Assembly (NCBI GenBank): GCA_964035015.1
Contig: OZ035998.1
Location: 22,649,479 to 22,713,478, forward strand
Length of the DNA stretch: 64,000 bases
Reading direction: 5' to 3'
DNA from: Corallium rubrum
Lineage: Eukaryota > Cnidaria > Anthozoa > Scleralcyonacea > Coralliidae
Part shown: positions 44,474-55,564 of the stretch, piece by piece
Position numbering within the stretch: position 1 is the first letter of the stretch
How the letters are laid out: every line of letters begins with the position of its first letter
Notes under the pieces: model-generated
Databases searched by the model: none
Told to the model about the DNA's origin: nothing
What the model saw: only the letters and a program-made list of their open reading frames with translations
Position numbers and translations under genes: made by a program

Positions 44474-44554
44474 CACCCAAAGGATAACATTATATTTGAA
44501 TACCCAAAGGATAACATTATATTTGAACACCCAAAGGATAACATTTTATTTGAT
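44474..44554. repeat. three tandem 27-bp units
   Basis: Unit CACCCAAAGGATAACATTAT then ATTTGAA, three near-identical copies at 44474, 44501 and 44528. It begins 34 bp upstream of the P2 start codon side. Function unknown. Confidence 0.9.
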
Positions 44555-44582
44555 TATATTTTGTTCAACATTTCACGCCTAA

Positions 44583-44945
44583 TGCGTCTACTCCGAACGT
44601 TTTCTCAAGAAATAATCCACTGTAGAAGTTATAAAACATGTTGGCAAAAAGATAATTCACCTGGCTACAACATACGTACAGTTTATCCGACCAAATAGCT
44701 TAGTTTCCGTAAAAAAAGCGAAATACCGAACATGTCCAAATCATAATAGAGGCCGCTATTATGATTTTTTCCCCGTATGTATTATAATCTGCCTTCTCCG
44801 AATGTTTTCTCGAGAAATAAACCACTGTAGTAGCTTCACATATACTGGAAGAAAGATAATTCATCTGGCTACAACATACGTACAGTTTATCCAACCAAAT
44901 AGCTTAGTTTTCTTAAAAAAGCGAAATACCGAACATGTCCAACAC
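44583..44945. repeat. pair of 150-bp direct repeats
   Basis: 44588-44735 and 44799-44944 share CCACTGTAG, GGCTACAACATACGTACAGT, CAAATAGCTTAGTTT and AGCGAAATACCGAACATGTC. Between them lie about 60 bp with a local inverted repeat (CATAATAGAGGCCGCTATTATG). It may be one element's two ends. Confidence 0.8.
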
Positions 44946-45542
44946 GAACTAGACATGCTTGTTGAACGTCCCGGGTATTCCAGGGCGAAATCGTCCGGCC
45001 GGGAGAAACATTCTCATGTAAACTCGGGATGAAAACGGAATAAAAGCACTTTTCAACAGGTAAGATCAATTTGTTCCTTAGCAATGTTTAAGTACTTGGA
45101 ATTGAAAGCTCTATTCTTCATGTTTAGGACCTGGGGATCACTTTTTGTCGTCCAAGTTCTGCTTTTATTAAAAAGTTCACTTGATTGAGGTAACTCGACG
45201 GAAGTTTATAGTGCAAGTACCCAATTTGTAAGCAATCTCGTACCCAGTGCCAGCTTCCCCCCGGATTTGTAAAGAGAAGAGCGACGAAAATGTTCATCGA
45301 GAAAAGTAAGGTCAATTTTAAACATACAAGAGTGACAGTTACTCCTACATGTAGTTTACATGCCTTACTCCTGTACTGGGGGATCACATTTTTTATGTTT
45401 TGTGTATAAATGATAAAAATTGGGAATAAAAGGACTTTTCCTATACATTTCATTACATTGAGTGAGTTTGCAACATTCACCTCAGGGGCCTAGTGCGAGT
45501 GCAATATTTCAGTTGATGGTTATGATTTCCGTCGATGTTCTT
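44946..45542. other. flank of the satellite array, no gene recognised
   Basis: Non-coding. It ends in a 15-bp word at 45543-45557 (CCAGGAGAGAATTGG) that is the reverse complement of part of the satellite unit. Confidence 0.5.
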
Positions 45543-45555
45543 CCAGGAGAGAATT

Positions 45556-48500
45556 GGTGGTCGGGGCATTGCGCTGGAATCGCAAGGTCGTGGATTCAGT
45601 TCCTGCCGGGGAGCCTGTGTAGTTGCATTTTTCGCAACTGCTCCCGGTTTGGTCTTAAAATGTATATATTCTACACACGAATTTTCCTTCACCATAAATC
45701 CTTAGAACATGCTATGTAATCGAGTGAAATGCCCAATATCATTTATAATATACCCAATTCTCTCCTGGCATTACCACCTTGTTATATATACAGCACTGGC
45801 GATCGAGCTCTTGGCAGCGGCCTCCGTGGCTCGGTGGTCGGGGCATTGCGCTGGAATCGCAAGGTCGTGGGTTCAGTTCCTGCCGGGGGGCCGGTGTAGT
45901 TGCATTTTTCGCAACTGCTCCCGGTTTGGTCTTAAAATGTATATATTCTACACTCGAATTTTCCTTCACCCTAAATCCTTAGAACATGCTATGTAATCGA
46001 GTGAAAGGCCCAATATCATTTATAATATACCCAATTCTCTCCTGGCATTACCACCTTGTTATATATACAGAACTCGCGATCGAACTCTTGGCAGCGGCCT
46101 CCGTGGCTCGGTGGTCGGGGCATTGCGCTGGAATCGCAAGGTCGTGGGTTCAGTTCCTGCCGGGGGGCCGGTGTAGTTGCATTTTTCGCAACTGCTCCCG
46201 GTTTGGTCTTAAAATGTATATATTCTACACTCGAATTTTCCTTCACCCTAAATCCTTAGAACATGCTATGTAATCGAGTGAAATGCCCAATATCATTTAT
46301 AATATACCCGATTCTCTCCTGGCATTACCACCTTGTTATATATACAGAACTCGCGATCGAGCTCTCGGCAGCGGCCTCCGTGGCTCGGTGGTCGGGGCAT
46401 TGCGCTGGAATCGCAAGGTCGTGGGTTCAGTTCCTGCCGGGGGGCCTGTGTAGTTGCATTTTTCGCAACTGCTCCCAGTTTGGTCTTAAAATGTATATAT
46501 TCTACACTCGAATTTTCCTTCACCCTAAATCCTTAGAACATGCTATGTAATCGAGTGAAATGCCCAATATCATTTATAAATACCCAATTCTCTCCTGGCA
46601 TTACCACCTTGTTAAATATACAGAACTCGCGATCGAGCTCTCGGCAGCGGCCTCCGTGGTTCGGTGGTCGGGGCATTGCGCTGGAATCGCAAGGTCGTGG
46701 GTTCAGTTCCTGCCGGGGGGCCTGTGTAGTTGCATTTTTCGCAACTGCTCCCGGTTTGGTCTTAAAATGTATATATTCTACACTCGAATTTCCCTTCACC
46801 CTAAATCCTTAGAACATGCTATGTAATCGAGTGAAATGCCCAATATCATTTATAATATACCCAATTCTCTCCTGGCATTACCACCTTGTTATATATACAG
46901 AACTCGCGATCGAGCTCTCGGCAGCGGCCTCCGTGGCTCGGTGGTCGGGGCATTGCGCTGGAATCGCAAGGTCGTGGGTTCAGTTCCTGCCGGGGGGCCG
47001 GTGTAGTTGCATTTTTCGCAACTGCTCCCGGTTTGGTCTTAAAATGTATATATTCTACACACGAATTTTCCTTCACCCTAAATCCTTAGAACATGCTATG
47101 TAATCGAGTGAAATGCCCAATATCATTTATAATATACCCAATTCTCTCCTGGCATTACCACCTTGTTATATATACAGCACTGGCGATCGAACTCTTGGCA
47201 GCGGCCTCCGTGGCTCGGTGGTCGGGGCATTGCGCCGGAATCGCAAGGTCGTGGGTTCAGTTCCTGCCGGGGGGCCGGTGTAGTTGCATTTTTCGCAACT
47301 GCTCCCGGTTTGGTCTTAAAATGTATATATTCTACACTCGAATTTTCCTTCACCCTAAATCCTTAGAACATGCTATGTAATCGAGTGAAATGCCCAATAT
47401 CATTTATAATATACCCGATTCTCTCCTGGCATTACCACCTTGTTATATATACAGAACTCGCGATCGAGCTCTCGGCAGCGGCCTCCGTGACTCGGTGGTC
47501 GGGGCATTGCGCTGGAATCGCAAGGTCGTGGGTTCAGTTCCTGCCGGGGGGCCGGTGTAGTTGCATTTTTCGCAACTGCTCCCGGTTTGGTCTTAAAATG
47601 TATATATTCTACACACGAATTTTCCTTCACCCTAAATCCTTAGAACATGCTATGTAATCGAGTGAAATGCCCAATATCATTTATAATATACCCAATTCTC
47701 TCCTGGCATTACCACCTTGTTATATATACAGCACTGGCGATCGAGCTCTTGGCAGCGGCCTCCGTGGCTCGGTGGTCGGGGCATTGCGCTGGAATCGCAA
47801 GGTCGTGGGTTCAGTTCCTGCCGGGGGGCCGGTGTAGTTGCATTTTTCGCAACTGCTCCCGGTTTGGTCTTAAAATGTATATATTCTACACTCGAATTTT
47901 CCTTCACCCTAAATCCTTAGAACATGCTATGTAATCGAGTGAAATGCCCAATATCATTTATAATATACCCAATTCTCTCCTGGCATTACCACCTTGTTAT
48001 ATATATAGAACTCGCGATCGAGCTCTCGGCAGCGGCCTCCGTGGCTCGGTTTTCGGGGCATTGCGCTGGAATCGCAAGGTCGTGGGTTCAGTTCCTACCG
48101 GGGGGCCTGTGTAGTTGCATTTTTCGCAACTGCTCCCGGTTTGGTCTTAAAATGTATATATTCTACACTCGAATTTTCCTTCACCCTAAATCCTTAGAAC
48201 ATGCTATGTAATCGAGTGAAATGCCCACTATCATTTATAATATACCCAATTCTCTCCTGGCATTACCACCTTGTTATATATACAGAACTCGCGATCGAGT
48301 TCTCGGCAGCGGCCTCCGTGGCTCGGTGGTTGGGGCATTGCCCTGGAATCGCAAGGTCGTGGGTTCAGTTCCAGCCGGGGGGCCTGTGTAGTTGCATTTT
48401 TCGCAACTGCTCCCGGTTTGGTCTTAAAATGTATATATTCTACACTCGAATTTTCCTTCACCCTAAATCCTTAGAACATGCTATGTAATCGAGTGAAATG

Positions 48501-50549
48501 CCCAATATCATGTATAATATACCCATGCAATTCTCTCCTGGCATTACCACCTTGTTATATACACAGAACTCGCGATCGAGCTCTCGGCAGCGGCCTCCGT
48601 GGCTCGGTGGTCGGGGCATTGCGCTGGAATCGCAAGGTCGTGGGTTCAGTTCCTGCCGGGGGGCCGGTGTAGTTGCATTTTTCGCAACTGCTCCCGGTTT
48701 GGTCTTAAAATGTATATATTCTACACTCGAATTTTCGTTCACCCTAAATCCTTAGAACATGCTATGTAATCGAGTGAAATGCCCAATATCATTTATAATA
48801 TACCCAATTCTCTCCTGGCATTACCACCTTGTTATATATACAGAACTCGCGATCGAGCTCTCGGCAGCGGCCTCCGTGGCTCGGTGGTCGGGGCATTGCG
48901 CTGGAATCGCAAGGTCGTGGGTTCAGTTCCTGCCGGGGGGGCCTGTGTAGTTGCATTTTTCGCAACTGCTCCCGGTTTGGTCTTAAAATGTATATATTCT
49001 ACACTCGAATTTTCCTTCACCCTAAATCCTTAGAACATGCTATGTAATCGAGTGAAATGCCCAATATCATTTATAATATACCCGATTCTCTCCTGGCATT
49101 ACCACCTTGTTATATATACAGAACTCGCGATCGAGCTCTCGGCAGCGGCCTCCGTGACTCGGTGGTCGGGGCATTGCGCTGGAATCGCAAGGTCGTGGGT
49201 TCAGTTCCTGCCGGGGGGCCGGTGTAGTTGCATTTTTCGCAACTGCTCCCGGTTTGGTCTTAAAATGTATATATTCTACACTCGAATTTTCCTTCACCCT
49301 AAATCCTTAGAACATGCTATGTAATCGAGTGAAATGCCCAATATCATTTATAATATACCCAATTCTCTCCTGGCATTACCACCTTGTTATATACACAGAA
49401 CTCGCGATCGAGCTCTCGGCAGCGGCCTCCGTGGCTCGGTGGTCGGGGCATTGCGCTGGAATCGCAAGGTCGTGGGTTCAGTTCCTGCCGGGGGGCCGGT
49501 GTAGTTGCATTTTTCGCAACTGCTCCCGGTTTGGTCTTAAAATGTATATATTCTACACTCGAATTTTCGTTCACCCTAAATCCTTAGAACATGCTATGTA
49601 ATCGAGTGAAATGCCCAATATCATTTATAATATACCCAATTCTCTCCTGGCATTACCACCTTGTTATATATACAGAACTCGCGATCGAGCTCTCGGCAGC
49701 GGCCTCCGTGGCTCGGTGGTCGGGGCATTGCGCTGGAATCGCAAGGTCGTGGGTTCAGTTCCTACCGGGGGGCCTGTGTAGTTGCATTTTTCGCAACTGC
49801 TCCAGGTTTGGTCTTAAAATGTATATATTCTACACACGAATTTTCTTTCACCCTAAATCCTTAGAACATGCTATGTAATCGAGTGAAATGCCCAATATCA
49901 TTTATAATATACCCAATTCTCTCCTGGCATTACCACCTTGTTATATATACAGAACTCGCGATCGAGCTCTCGGCAGCGGCCTCCGTGGCTCGGTGGTCGG
50001 GGCATTGCGCTGGAATCGCAAGGTCGTCGGTTCAGTTCCTGCCGGGGGGCCGGTGTAGTTGCATTTTTCGCAACTGCTCCCGGTTTGGTCTTAAAATGTA
50101 TATATTCTACACTCGAATTTTCCTTCACCCTAAATCCTTAGAACATGCTATGTAATCGAGTGAAATGCCCAATATCATTTATAATATACCCAATTCTCTC
50201 CTGGCATTACCACCTTGTTATATATACAGAACTCGCGATAGAGTTCTCGGCAGCGGCCTCCGTGGCTCGGTGGTCGGGGCATTGCGCTGGAATCGCAAGG
50301 TCGTGGGTTCAGTTCCTGCCGGGGGGCCGGTGTAGTTGCATTTTTCGCAACTGCTCCCGGTTTGGTCTTAAAATGTATATATTCTACACTCGAATTTTCC
50401 TTCACCCTAAATCCTTAGAACATGCTATGTAATCGAGTGAAATGCCCAATATCATTTATAATATACCCAATTCTCTTCTGGCATTACCACCTTGTTATAT
50501 ATACAGAACTCGCGATCGAGCTCTCGGCAGCGGCCTCCGTGGCTCGGTG
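45556..50549 (+). repeat. tandem satellite: 18 units of about 277 bp
   Basis: Nearly identical head-to-tail units. Most are 277 bp; the unit steps starting at 46540, 48478 and 48759 are 276, 281 and 278. The first complete match starts GGTGGTCGGGGC at 45556 and the last ends GGCTCGGTG at 50549. Start and end lie at the same phase, with only GGTG in common, and 4994 bp equals exactly 18 units plus these 4 bases. Differences between units are few (for example CACTCG or CACACG before AATTTTC, CTTGGCAGC or CTCGGCAGC). The many 67-95-residue open frames across it are by-products. Each complete period carries a tRNA-like fold. Confidence 0.95.
45819..45892 (+). ncRNA. tRNA-like sequence, first of 17 in the satellite
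   Basis: 74 nt fold as a tRNA: acceptor GGCCTCC with GGGGGCC (one G-T pair), D arm GCTC/GGGC, anticodon stem TTGCG/CGCAA with loop CTGGAAT (U33 present, anticodon GGA), short variable loop, T arm with loop TTCAGTT. A box TGGCTCGGTGGTCGGGGCA, B box GGTTCAGTTCC. A TTTTT Pol III stop follows after 12 nt (45905-45909) within a GTTGC..GCAAC hairpin. GGA would mean serine, yet the long variable arm of tRNA-Ser is absent and the B box has A for the usual G/A-A, so a SINE head or tRNA-like gene is more likely than a working tRNA. The same holds at 277-bp steps up to 50255. Confidence 0.5.
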
Positions 50550-50712
50550 ATAAAAATCAAGACTCGGCCAACAAAAAGTGAGTTTTAATTAAGATGATTT
50601 TATATAGTATGCCGAAGACAGGGATAAGAATGGCAATCTCGATCAAACTTCCAGGCATTTACACTTTTTAACTATTTTATGAACGATAAAACAATTATTG
50701 AACTTGTCTATC

Positions 50713-51286
50713 GCAAAATATCATGATTTGTCAGTGTCTCGCTACCAGTTATTTGCCTCTGCCTTCAACATCGGCAAATAACTACAATCCTGGAGAAAGT
50801 TGTTGGGACACTTTACCGATTTTGACGATAGTCGCATAGTGTCCCAAGCACTTTTGTCCAGGATTGTCTGAAAATCGCGAATTAGACAAAATCAAAGAAA
50901 AAAACAATTTGAACGCGACGATTCTGCGCAGTTTGTTCCAAAACGACACAAATACACTCCCACATGGATGAACAACAGATTGTTTGTGGTGTATAGATGG
51001 TTCGGTGAATATGCAAATTAAATAAGAGCTCCCGTGCGGGTGGTACCGGTGCGGGTGGGAACTCTGCAGAGACTCTGCTCCAGTGATCCCTTCCCCATTG
51101 AGGGGGTAAGGGGGAGCAGAGATGGGGGCTCTTTTATTAAACTGTATATCTTTTGCAATGTTACAAAGTTTAAAAACTGTGTTTTATTGAAAATTCATAA
51201 ATTCGTCATTTTCAGACAATCCTGGACAAAATACACTTTTGTCCAGGATTGTAGAAGCTCGCCACTGACAAATCATGATATTTTGC
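50713..51286. mobile_element. palindromic MITE split by a younger insertion
   Basis: Left arm 50713-50757 and right arm 50773-50784 plus 51254-51286 pair over about 45 bp (GCAAAATATCATGATTTGTC, then CAGTTATTTGCC on the left; GGCAAATAAC then TAGAAGC.. on the right). The right arm is interrupted at TA by the 467-bp element 50785-51251. Joining the flanks at one TA restores the palindrome. Confidence 0.85.
50785..51251. mobile_element. non-autonomous element with hairpin ends (family H)
   Basis: Both ends are palindromic modules: 50785-50866 (CAATCCTGGAGAAAG ... CTTTTGTCCAGGATTG) and 51217-51251 (CAATCCTGGACAAAATACAC then TTTTGTCCAGGATTG). Inside, the left module is followed by TCTGAAAATCGCG and the right one preceded by its inverse, CATTTTCAGA. 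TA flanks both sides (50783-50784, 51252-51253). It is a small relative of the 3.1-kb element 57025-60149. Confidence 0.8.
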
Positions 51287-51812
51287 TCAGACTCATCCAA
51301 TAATTAGTAAATATATGACGTCATCTTGCAACAATATCTATTTGAAGTGCACCCAACCCCTAAAAATAAAGTATGTTGTGTGTGGAAAGGCATAAAAAAT
51401 TATGAAGTATGGCATTAACATTTTTCCAATATCGGTCTTCGTTCTTGAGTTATTTTTCGTTTTTTTTTTTCATACGCAAGCGAGGTAGTGATGACGTGTG
51501 CAGGCTTAACAACATTGCAAATTTAAACATATCTTCGAAAAAACCAAAATAAATTACCTGGCAAGTGACTGATCCACGAGCCAATTTCTTTCTCCTGGCC
51601 CACAACTGTAACTCTTATCTAAAATTGAGAAAAGAACAAGTAAATAAAGACAATGAACAAAGTAATAATAAAGAGAAGAAAATAAGGGGGGGGGGGGGGG
51701 ACCCAAAGGAAATAAAAATAACTGGAATAACTTCAGGGATTAGAAACAAAATCGGAAAACCAAAAACACAACAAAAAAAAGAGAGAGAATAAGTAATATA
51801 TACAACATGAGT
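51287..51812. other. non-coding, with G15 run
   Basis: Contains a G15 homopolymer (51686-51700). The 75-residue frame at 51565-51792 is A-rich low complexity and not believed to be a gene. Confidence 0.45.
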
Positions 51813-52666
51813 AGCCGTATTGTATGCGATTTACAACCACGAGCCGTAGGCGAGTGGTTTTAAATCGTATACAACACGGACACGAATATTGTATATCACG
51901 TATCCAACGTCTAGGCTAGTTATTTCGTGTTTTACTAAAATTTTCAAGATAAAAGTGAATCTGGCTGAGAAAATCTAACTTAAAGTTTATGCAAACTAGG
52001 ACGATGTTGTATCAGATATACAACCTCCTTAACGGTCATGATTTCTTTTGTGTTTCCTTCATGAATTATTAATGATTGGATAACTCTGTTTATTGAGGGT
52101 AACATTTAGATACTGATATAACCCAATGGCCTCGCCCGTTGATGCAATTAGTTTGCAGAATTAGCTATATGGGGAGACTATGATGTTGATTTCAGGGAGA
52201 GAGGAAACCAACATATCTTATCTCGTTAAGGTAAATTTTAGCCGTATTGTATGCGATTTACAACCACGAGCCGTAGGCGAGTGGTTTTAAATCGTATACA
52301 ACACGGACACGAATATTGTATATCACGTATCCAACGTCTAGGCTAGTTATTTCGTGTTTTACTAAAATTTTCAAGATAAAAGTGAATCTGGCTGAGAAAA
52401 TCTAACTTAAAGTTTATGCAAACTAGGACGATGTTGTATCAGATATACAACCTCCTTAACGGTCATGATTTCTTTTGTGTTTCCTTCATGAATTATTAAT
52501 GATTGGATAACTCTGTTTATTGAGGGTAACATTTAGATACTGATATAACCCAATGGCCTCGCCCGTTGATGCAATTAGTTTGCAGAATTAGCTATATGGG
52601 GAGACTATGATGTTGATTTCAGGGAGAGAGGAAACCAACATATCTTATCTCGTTAAGATAAATTTT
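51813..52666. repeat. 427-bp tandem duplication, nearly identical copies
   Basis: Copies 51813-52239 and 52240-52666; by eye a single difference at the end (GTTAAGGTAAATTTT against GTTAAGATAAATTTT). Each starts with a hairpin GTATTGTATGCGATTTACAA .. CCACGAGCCGTAGGCGAGTGG .. TTTTAAATCGTATACAA, part of a palindromic MITE, and contains further TTGTATATC/GATATACAAC inverted words. Very young or gene-converted, or an assembly artefact. Confidence 0.95.
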
Positions 52667-53539
52667 CTTGCTTTAAGATTTTATTTCTTGTTTCCCCCGA
52701 GCTTCGGGCGAAAAGCCAAAGGCCCGGAGTCCGGAGATGGTGCTAATCTCGTCGTGTATGAAAGTACAAGCGAGTTGAAGAACCAAACCATATCCTGAAA
52801 CCTGTTTATAAATCTGTATATATCCAACAAATCCCTATCTTGCGCGGTTTGGGTGGCAGTGTACTGGTAACAAGAAAGGAACCGTAATTAATGTCAGAAT
52901 GTAGTAGAAGTAAATATTAAAAATGGTGAAAGCAAATTAAAAGCGTTTGTTTGAAAAAGCAGTATACAAAGATTTTTTGTCGCTTTAGTCTTTTGGTAAG
53001 AAGAAAAATCTTTGCAAGTAAATATACCTAATACAATAAGACTTATCTGAAAGAAAGCTAAAAAGAGATGTGGCAGCGAGAAGTGGCAACGATAAATACG
53101 ACTTCAAACCACAAACATTGCGACAGAGACCGAAAAAAATTAAAAGGATGTTTCCTGTAGCTGTCCAAAGACTTATGCACTGGCATATCTACTTAACTGG
53201 AGAGAAAACAATGAGGAAATTAAAACGAACAGCTTTTCGCATCTTGAAGAGTTTTTATGCTCTCATGTTTTGCTGAAGACGCCACTCCAGAGTTTCCTTT
53301 GGATACTATAGGGCTTGGCATATGTTTTCCACATCGTCTTGACCACAGTTACTGTTAGTTATTTTTTAATAAAAATTTGCCATTTGCTTCATCTCGGTGT
53401 TTTTCTGTTGAATTTGCATGCTCTTTCAGAACATATAAACTTTGCTGATTTTTCGGTTGTTTCTTAAACTTTCGACTGAAATTTTGCTTGGTAATTTATC
53501 TATTTTAGAAATTCGAAGCATATGCTTTTAAAATTTGTC
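52667..53539. other. no gene established
   Basis: 53070-53276 is a basic 68-residue frame (FKPQTLRQRPKKIKRM) that I do not recognise. CCCCGAGCTTCGGGCGAAAA near 52697 with GGCCCGGAGTCCGG is a GC-rich hairpin patch. Otherwise AT-rich. Confidence 0.35.
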
Positions 53540-53640
53540 TTATTTTTAGGGTGTGGGTTTTACTTGGGGGGGGGTAATTACAAATACGCATCCAAAAGCG
53601 GATGAGGGATTATTGCGTTCATGTATTTCTAGTAAGATAA
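53540..53640. repeat. interspersed repeat R2, copy 3 (right end)
   Basis: GGGTGTGGGTTTTACTTGGG, AAAAGCGGATGAGGG, TTGCGTTCATGTATTTCTAG then TAA: the right end of the family seen at 25.8-26.16 and 36.53-36.93 kb. Upstream similarity fades quickly. Confidence 0.65.
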
Positions 53641-54085
53641 TTTATAATCTTGTTTTACGACAAAATCTCTTGTCAAGAAAATTAACCCAGTAAGACTATT
53701 ATCTTGCAGACGAGACAGGAAAACACGCAAAAAGGTCTCTTTTTTCTTAAAACAAGTTTTTAGGGATTTGCAGTTGATGATCTTGACCTTTTCGTTAAAA
53801 CATTTCTCAAAATGCAGAAAATAGCCTTTCTAAGCCTTGCAAATCAATGAGGAACAATAATTTTATATATCTTAGGAGTCCATAAAGAAAACCAGTTTGT
53901 GAGTCAGAAAGAAAAAGTTTTTCGTAGATATCGTCGTCTAAGCGTCTAAATTTAGTGGGGCAACTCTTCTAGCTCAAATACCTATGTATTTGTAGTGAAA
54001 TTATATTGAGCTATTATAAAACATTCTCAGGAGATACTAAAAGCCCTGTTACACGTGGTTTTTTCTTGTGCAGGTATATGTAACT

Positions 54086-54186
54086 AGACTAAAAGCCAGC
54101 CGCCGATATCTCATCTCGTTCTCACTCCTGAGAGATGCGTCTGAATTCAATAGGCGATAACGCCGTCCAGTGACGTCACTATCAAG
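54086..54186 (+). repeat. interspersed repeat R3, copy 1
   Basis: GACTAAAAGCCAGCCGCC, CTCATCTCGTTCTCACTCC, TGAGAGATGCG, TGAATTCAATAGGCGATAA, CGCCGTCCAGTGACGTCACT: matched in inverse orientation at 60395-60503 with few changes. Confidence 0.8.
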
Positions 54187-54659
54187 ATAACTATAGCTGG
54201 GATAATTCAGGCTCGGACTGGCACATGGGCCCTTCTGGGACATTTAAATGGGCCCCTGACCAGACACACCCATAAAATATCAAATTGGAAGCATTGAAGC
54301 AATTACTTAATTCCGAATTTGTGAAATTAGTGATAAGGAAAATACTCAAAATAGTTTGCAACAGACTAACAGTAACACTTTGGAAGCAGTAATGACTTGT
54401 TCTGTAGAAGTTGATTTACTGAAGACTGTTGATAACGAGGCAGTATATCGAAAACTTGCGTCAAAGTCCTTGGAAACGGAACAGCTTCTTATGTTCTGAA
54501 ATGTTAAAAATGTTTTGTTCTAAATGTTGAAAAAGTCCTGAAATCTGTTGTATTTTGTGTAAATTGTGTGTTTTATATAACGTTTTAATGTTTTATAATC
54601 TCCGGAATTCTATAAATTCTACCCCCAAAACGCAGGAAATGCCACTTCAGAGACCCCGG

Positions 54660-55285
54660 CAGAGTCGGACTGGCTTATTAGGGGCGGTGCCATTGGGGAG
54701 AGGGGCGCCGTCAGGGTGTCTTTCAGAATATTTAACAAGAGGGAAAAACAGGCAATACTTACTACGTGTGGGGCAAGTAGCGCCGAAGGAGCGAGCAACT
54801 TCTAGGGGGGTCCGGGGGCATGCTCCCTCTGAAAATTTTGATTTTTTTTTGTCTCTGAAATAGCATTTCTTGCATTTTGAGGGGGGTTTGAAAGAGCCTT
54901 GAAGGATATAAAATACCAAACAAAATATTAAAATATACTCACTTATATAGGAATACACCATAACATGCAAGGCATACATTATGACATGTCGTCATACATG
55001 GACAAATCTACTCACATTGTGTGTACCATTAATTAGGTGACTACTTCATGTCAGGCTGTCAGCTGCGTGAAGCGTACTAAAATTTTATTTAATCGTAATA
55101 TACTATTAGCTGTACCATACTGATTAAAACGTAAAACGACTATAAATCCAAAATCGGGTTTTTAAATAGGAATTGCACTACATATCAAATATAATATTAT
55201 ACAACGGAAAGGGGGTGCAGTAACGGCATCCTAAGGGGGTGCATGTGCCATTGGCAAAATGGCACATAGGGCCAGTCCGACTCTG
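54660..55285. mobile_element. hAT-like MITE, 626 bp
   Basis: Perfect 15-bp terminal inverted repeats: CAGAGTCGGACTGGC at 54660-54674 and GCCAGTCCGACTCTG at 55271-55285. The flanks GACCCCGG (54652-54659) and TACTCCGG (55287-55294) match at 6 of 8 positions, possibly an aged 8-bp duplication. Inside: GGGGGTCCGGGGGCATGCTC, a phrase shared by many animal hAT MITEs. A partial second end (CTCGGACTGGCACATGGGCC) lies at 54213-54232. No transposase. Confidence 0.8.
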
Positions 55286-55342
55286 GTACTCCGGACCCCC
55301 TAGATGCTTCTCGAATTGCCCCCCCTGGCCTGGGCCACCCAA

Positions 55343-55564
55343 TACATGGATCGCTGCGCATCAGAATGACGCGTTCTGAGTCGGGATAAAACTTCATTAA
55401 CTTTATAACGTCAGGCTAAAGCTGCAGTTTTCATTTGCATTTTCAATTACATTTCTGAACTCATTGTACTGAATTCCTCAGCCTAATGTTATAAATTGAA
55501 ATAAGTTTTATCCCGACTCAGAACGCGTCATTCTGATGCGCAGTCGAGATTCGCGATCCATGTA
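55343..55564. mobile_element. 222-bp MITE with long near-perfect arms
   Basis: Left arm TACATGGATCGC then TGCGCATCAGAATGACGCGT .. TCGGGATAAAACTT (55343-55395) and the inverted right arm from AAGTTTTATCCCGACTCAGA to GCGATCCATGTA (55505-55564). A 39-bp inner part pairs perfectly; the right arm has a small insertion. Confidence 0.9.

Noticed and set aside
45462..50432. About forty overlapping open frames of 62-95 residues repeated along the array
   Set aside because: They repeat with the 277-bp satellite on both strands, 277 is not a multiple of three, and the sequence is a tRNA-like unit plus spacer; they are by-products.
45556..50549. CRISPR-like array
   Set aside because: Units are identical over their whole length with no unique spacers, far too long, and the window is eukaryotic.
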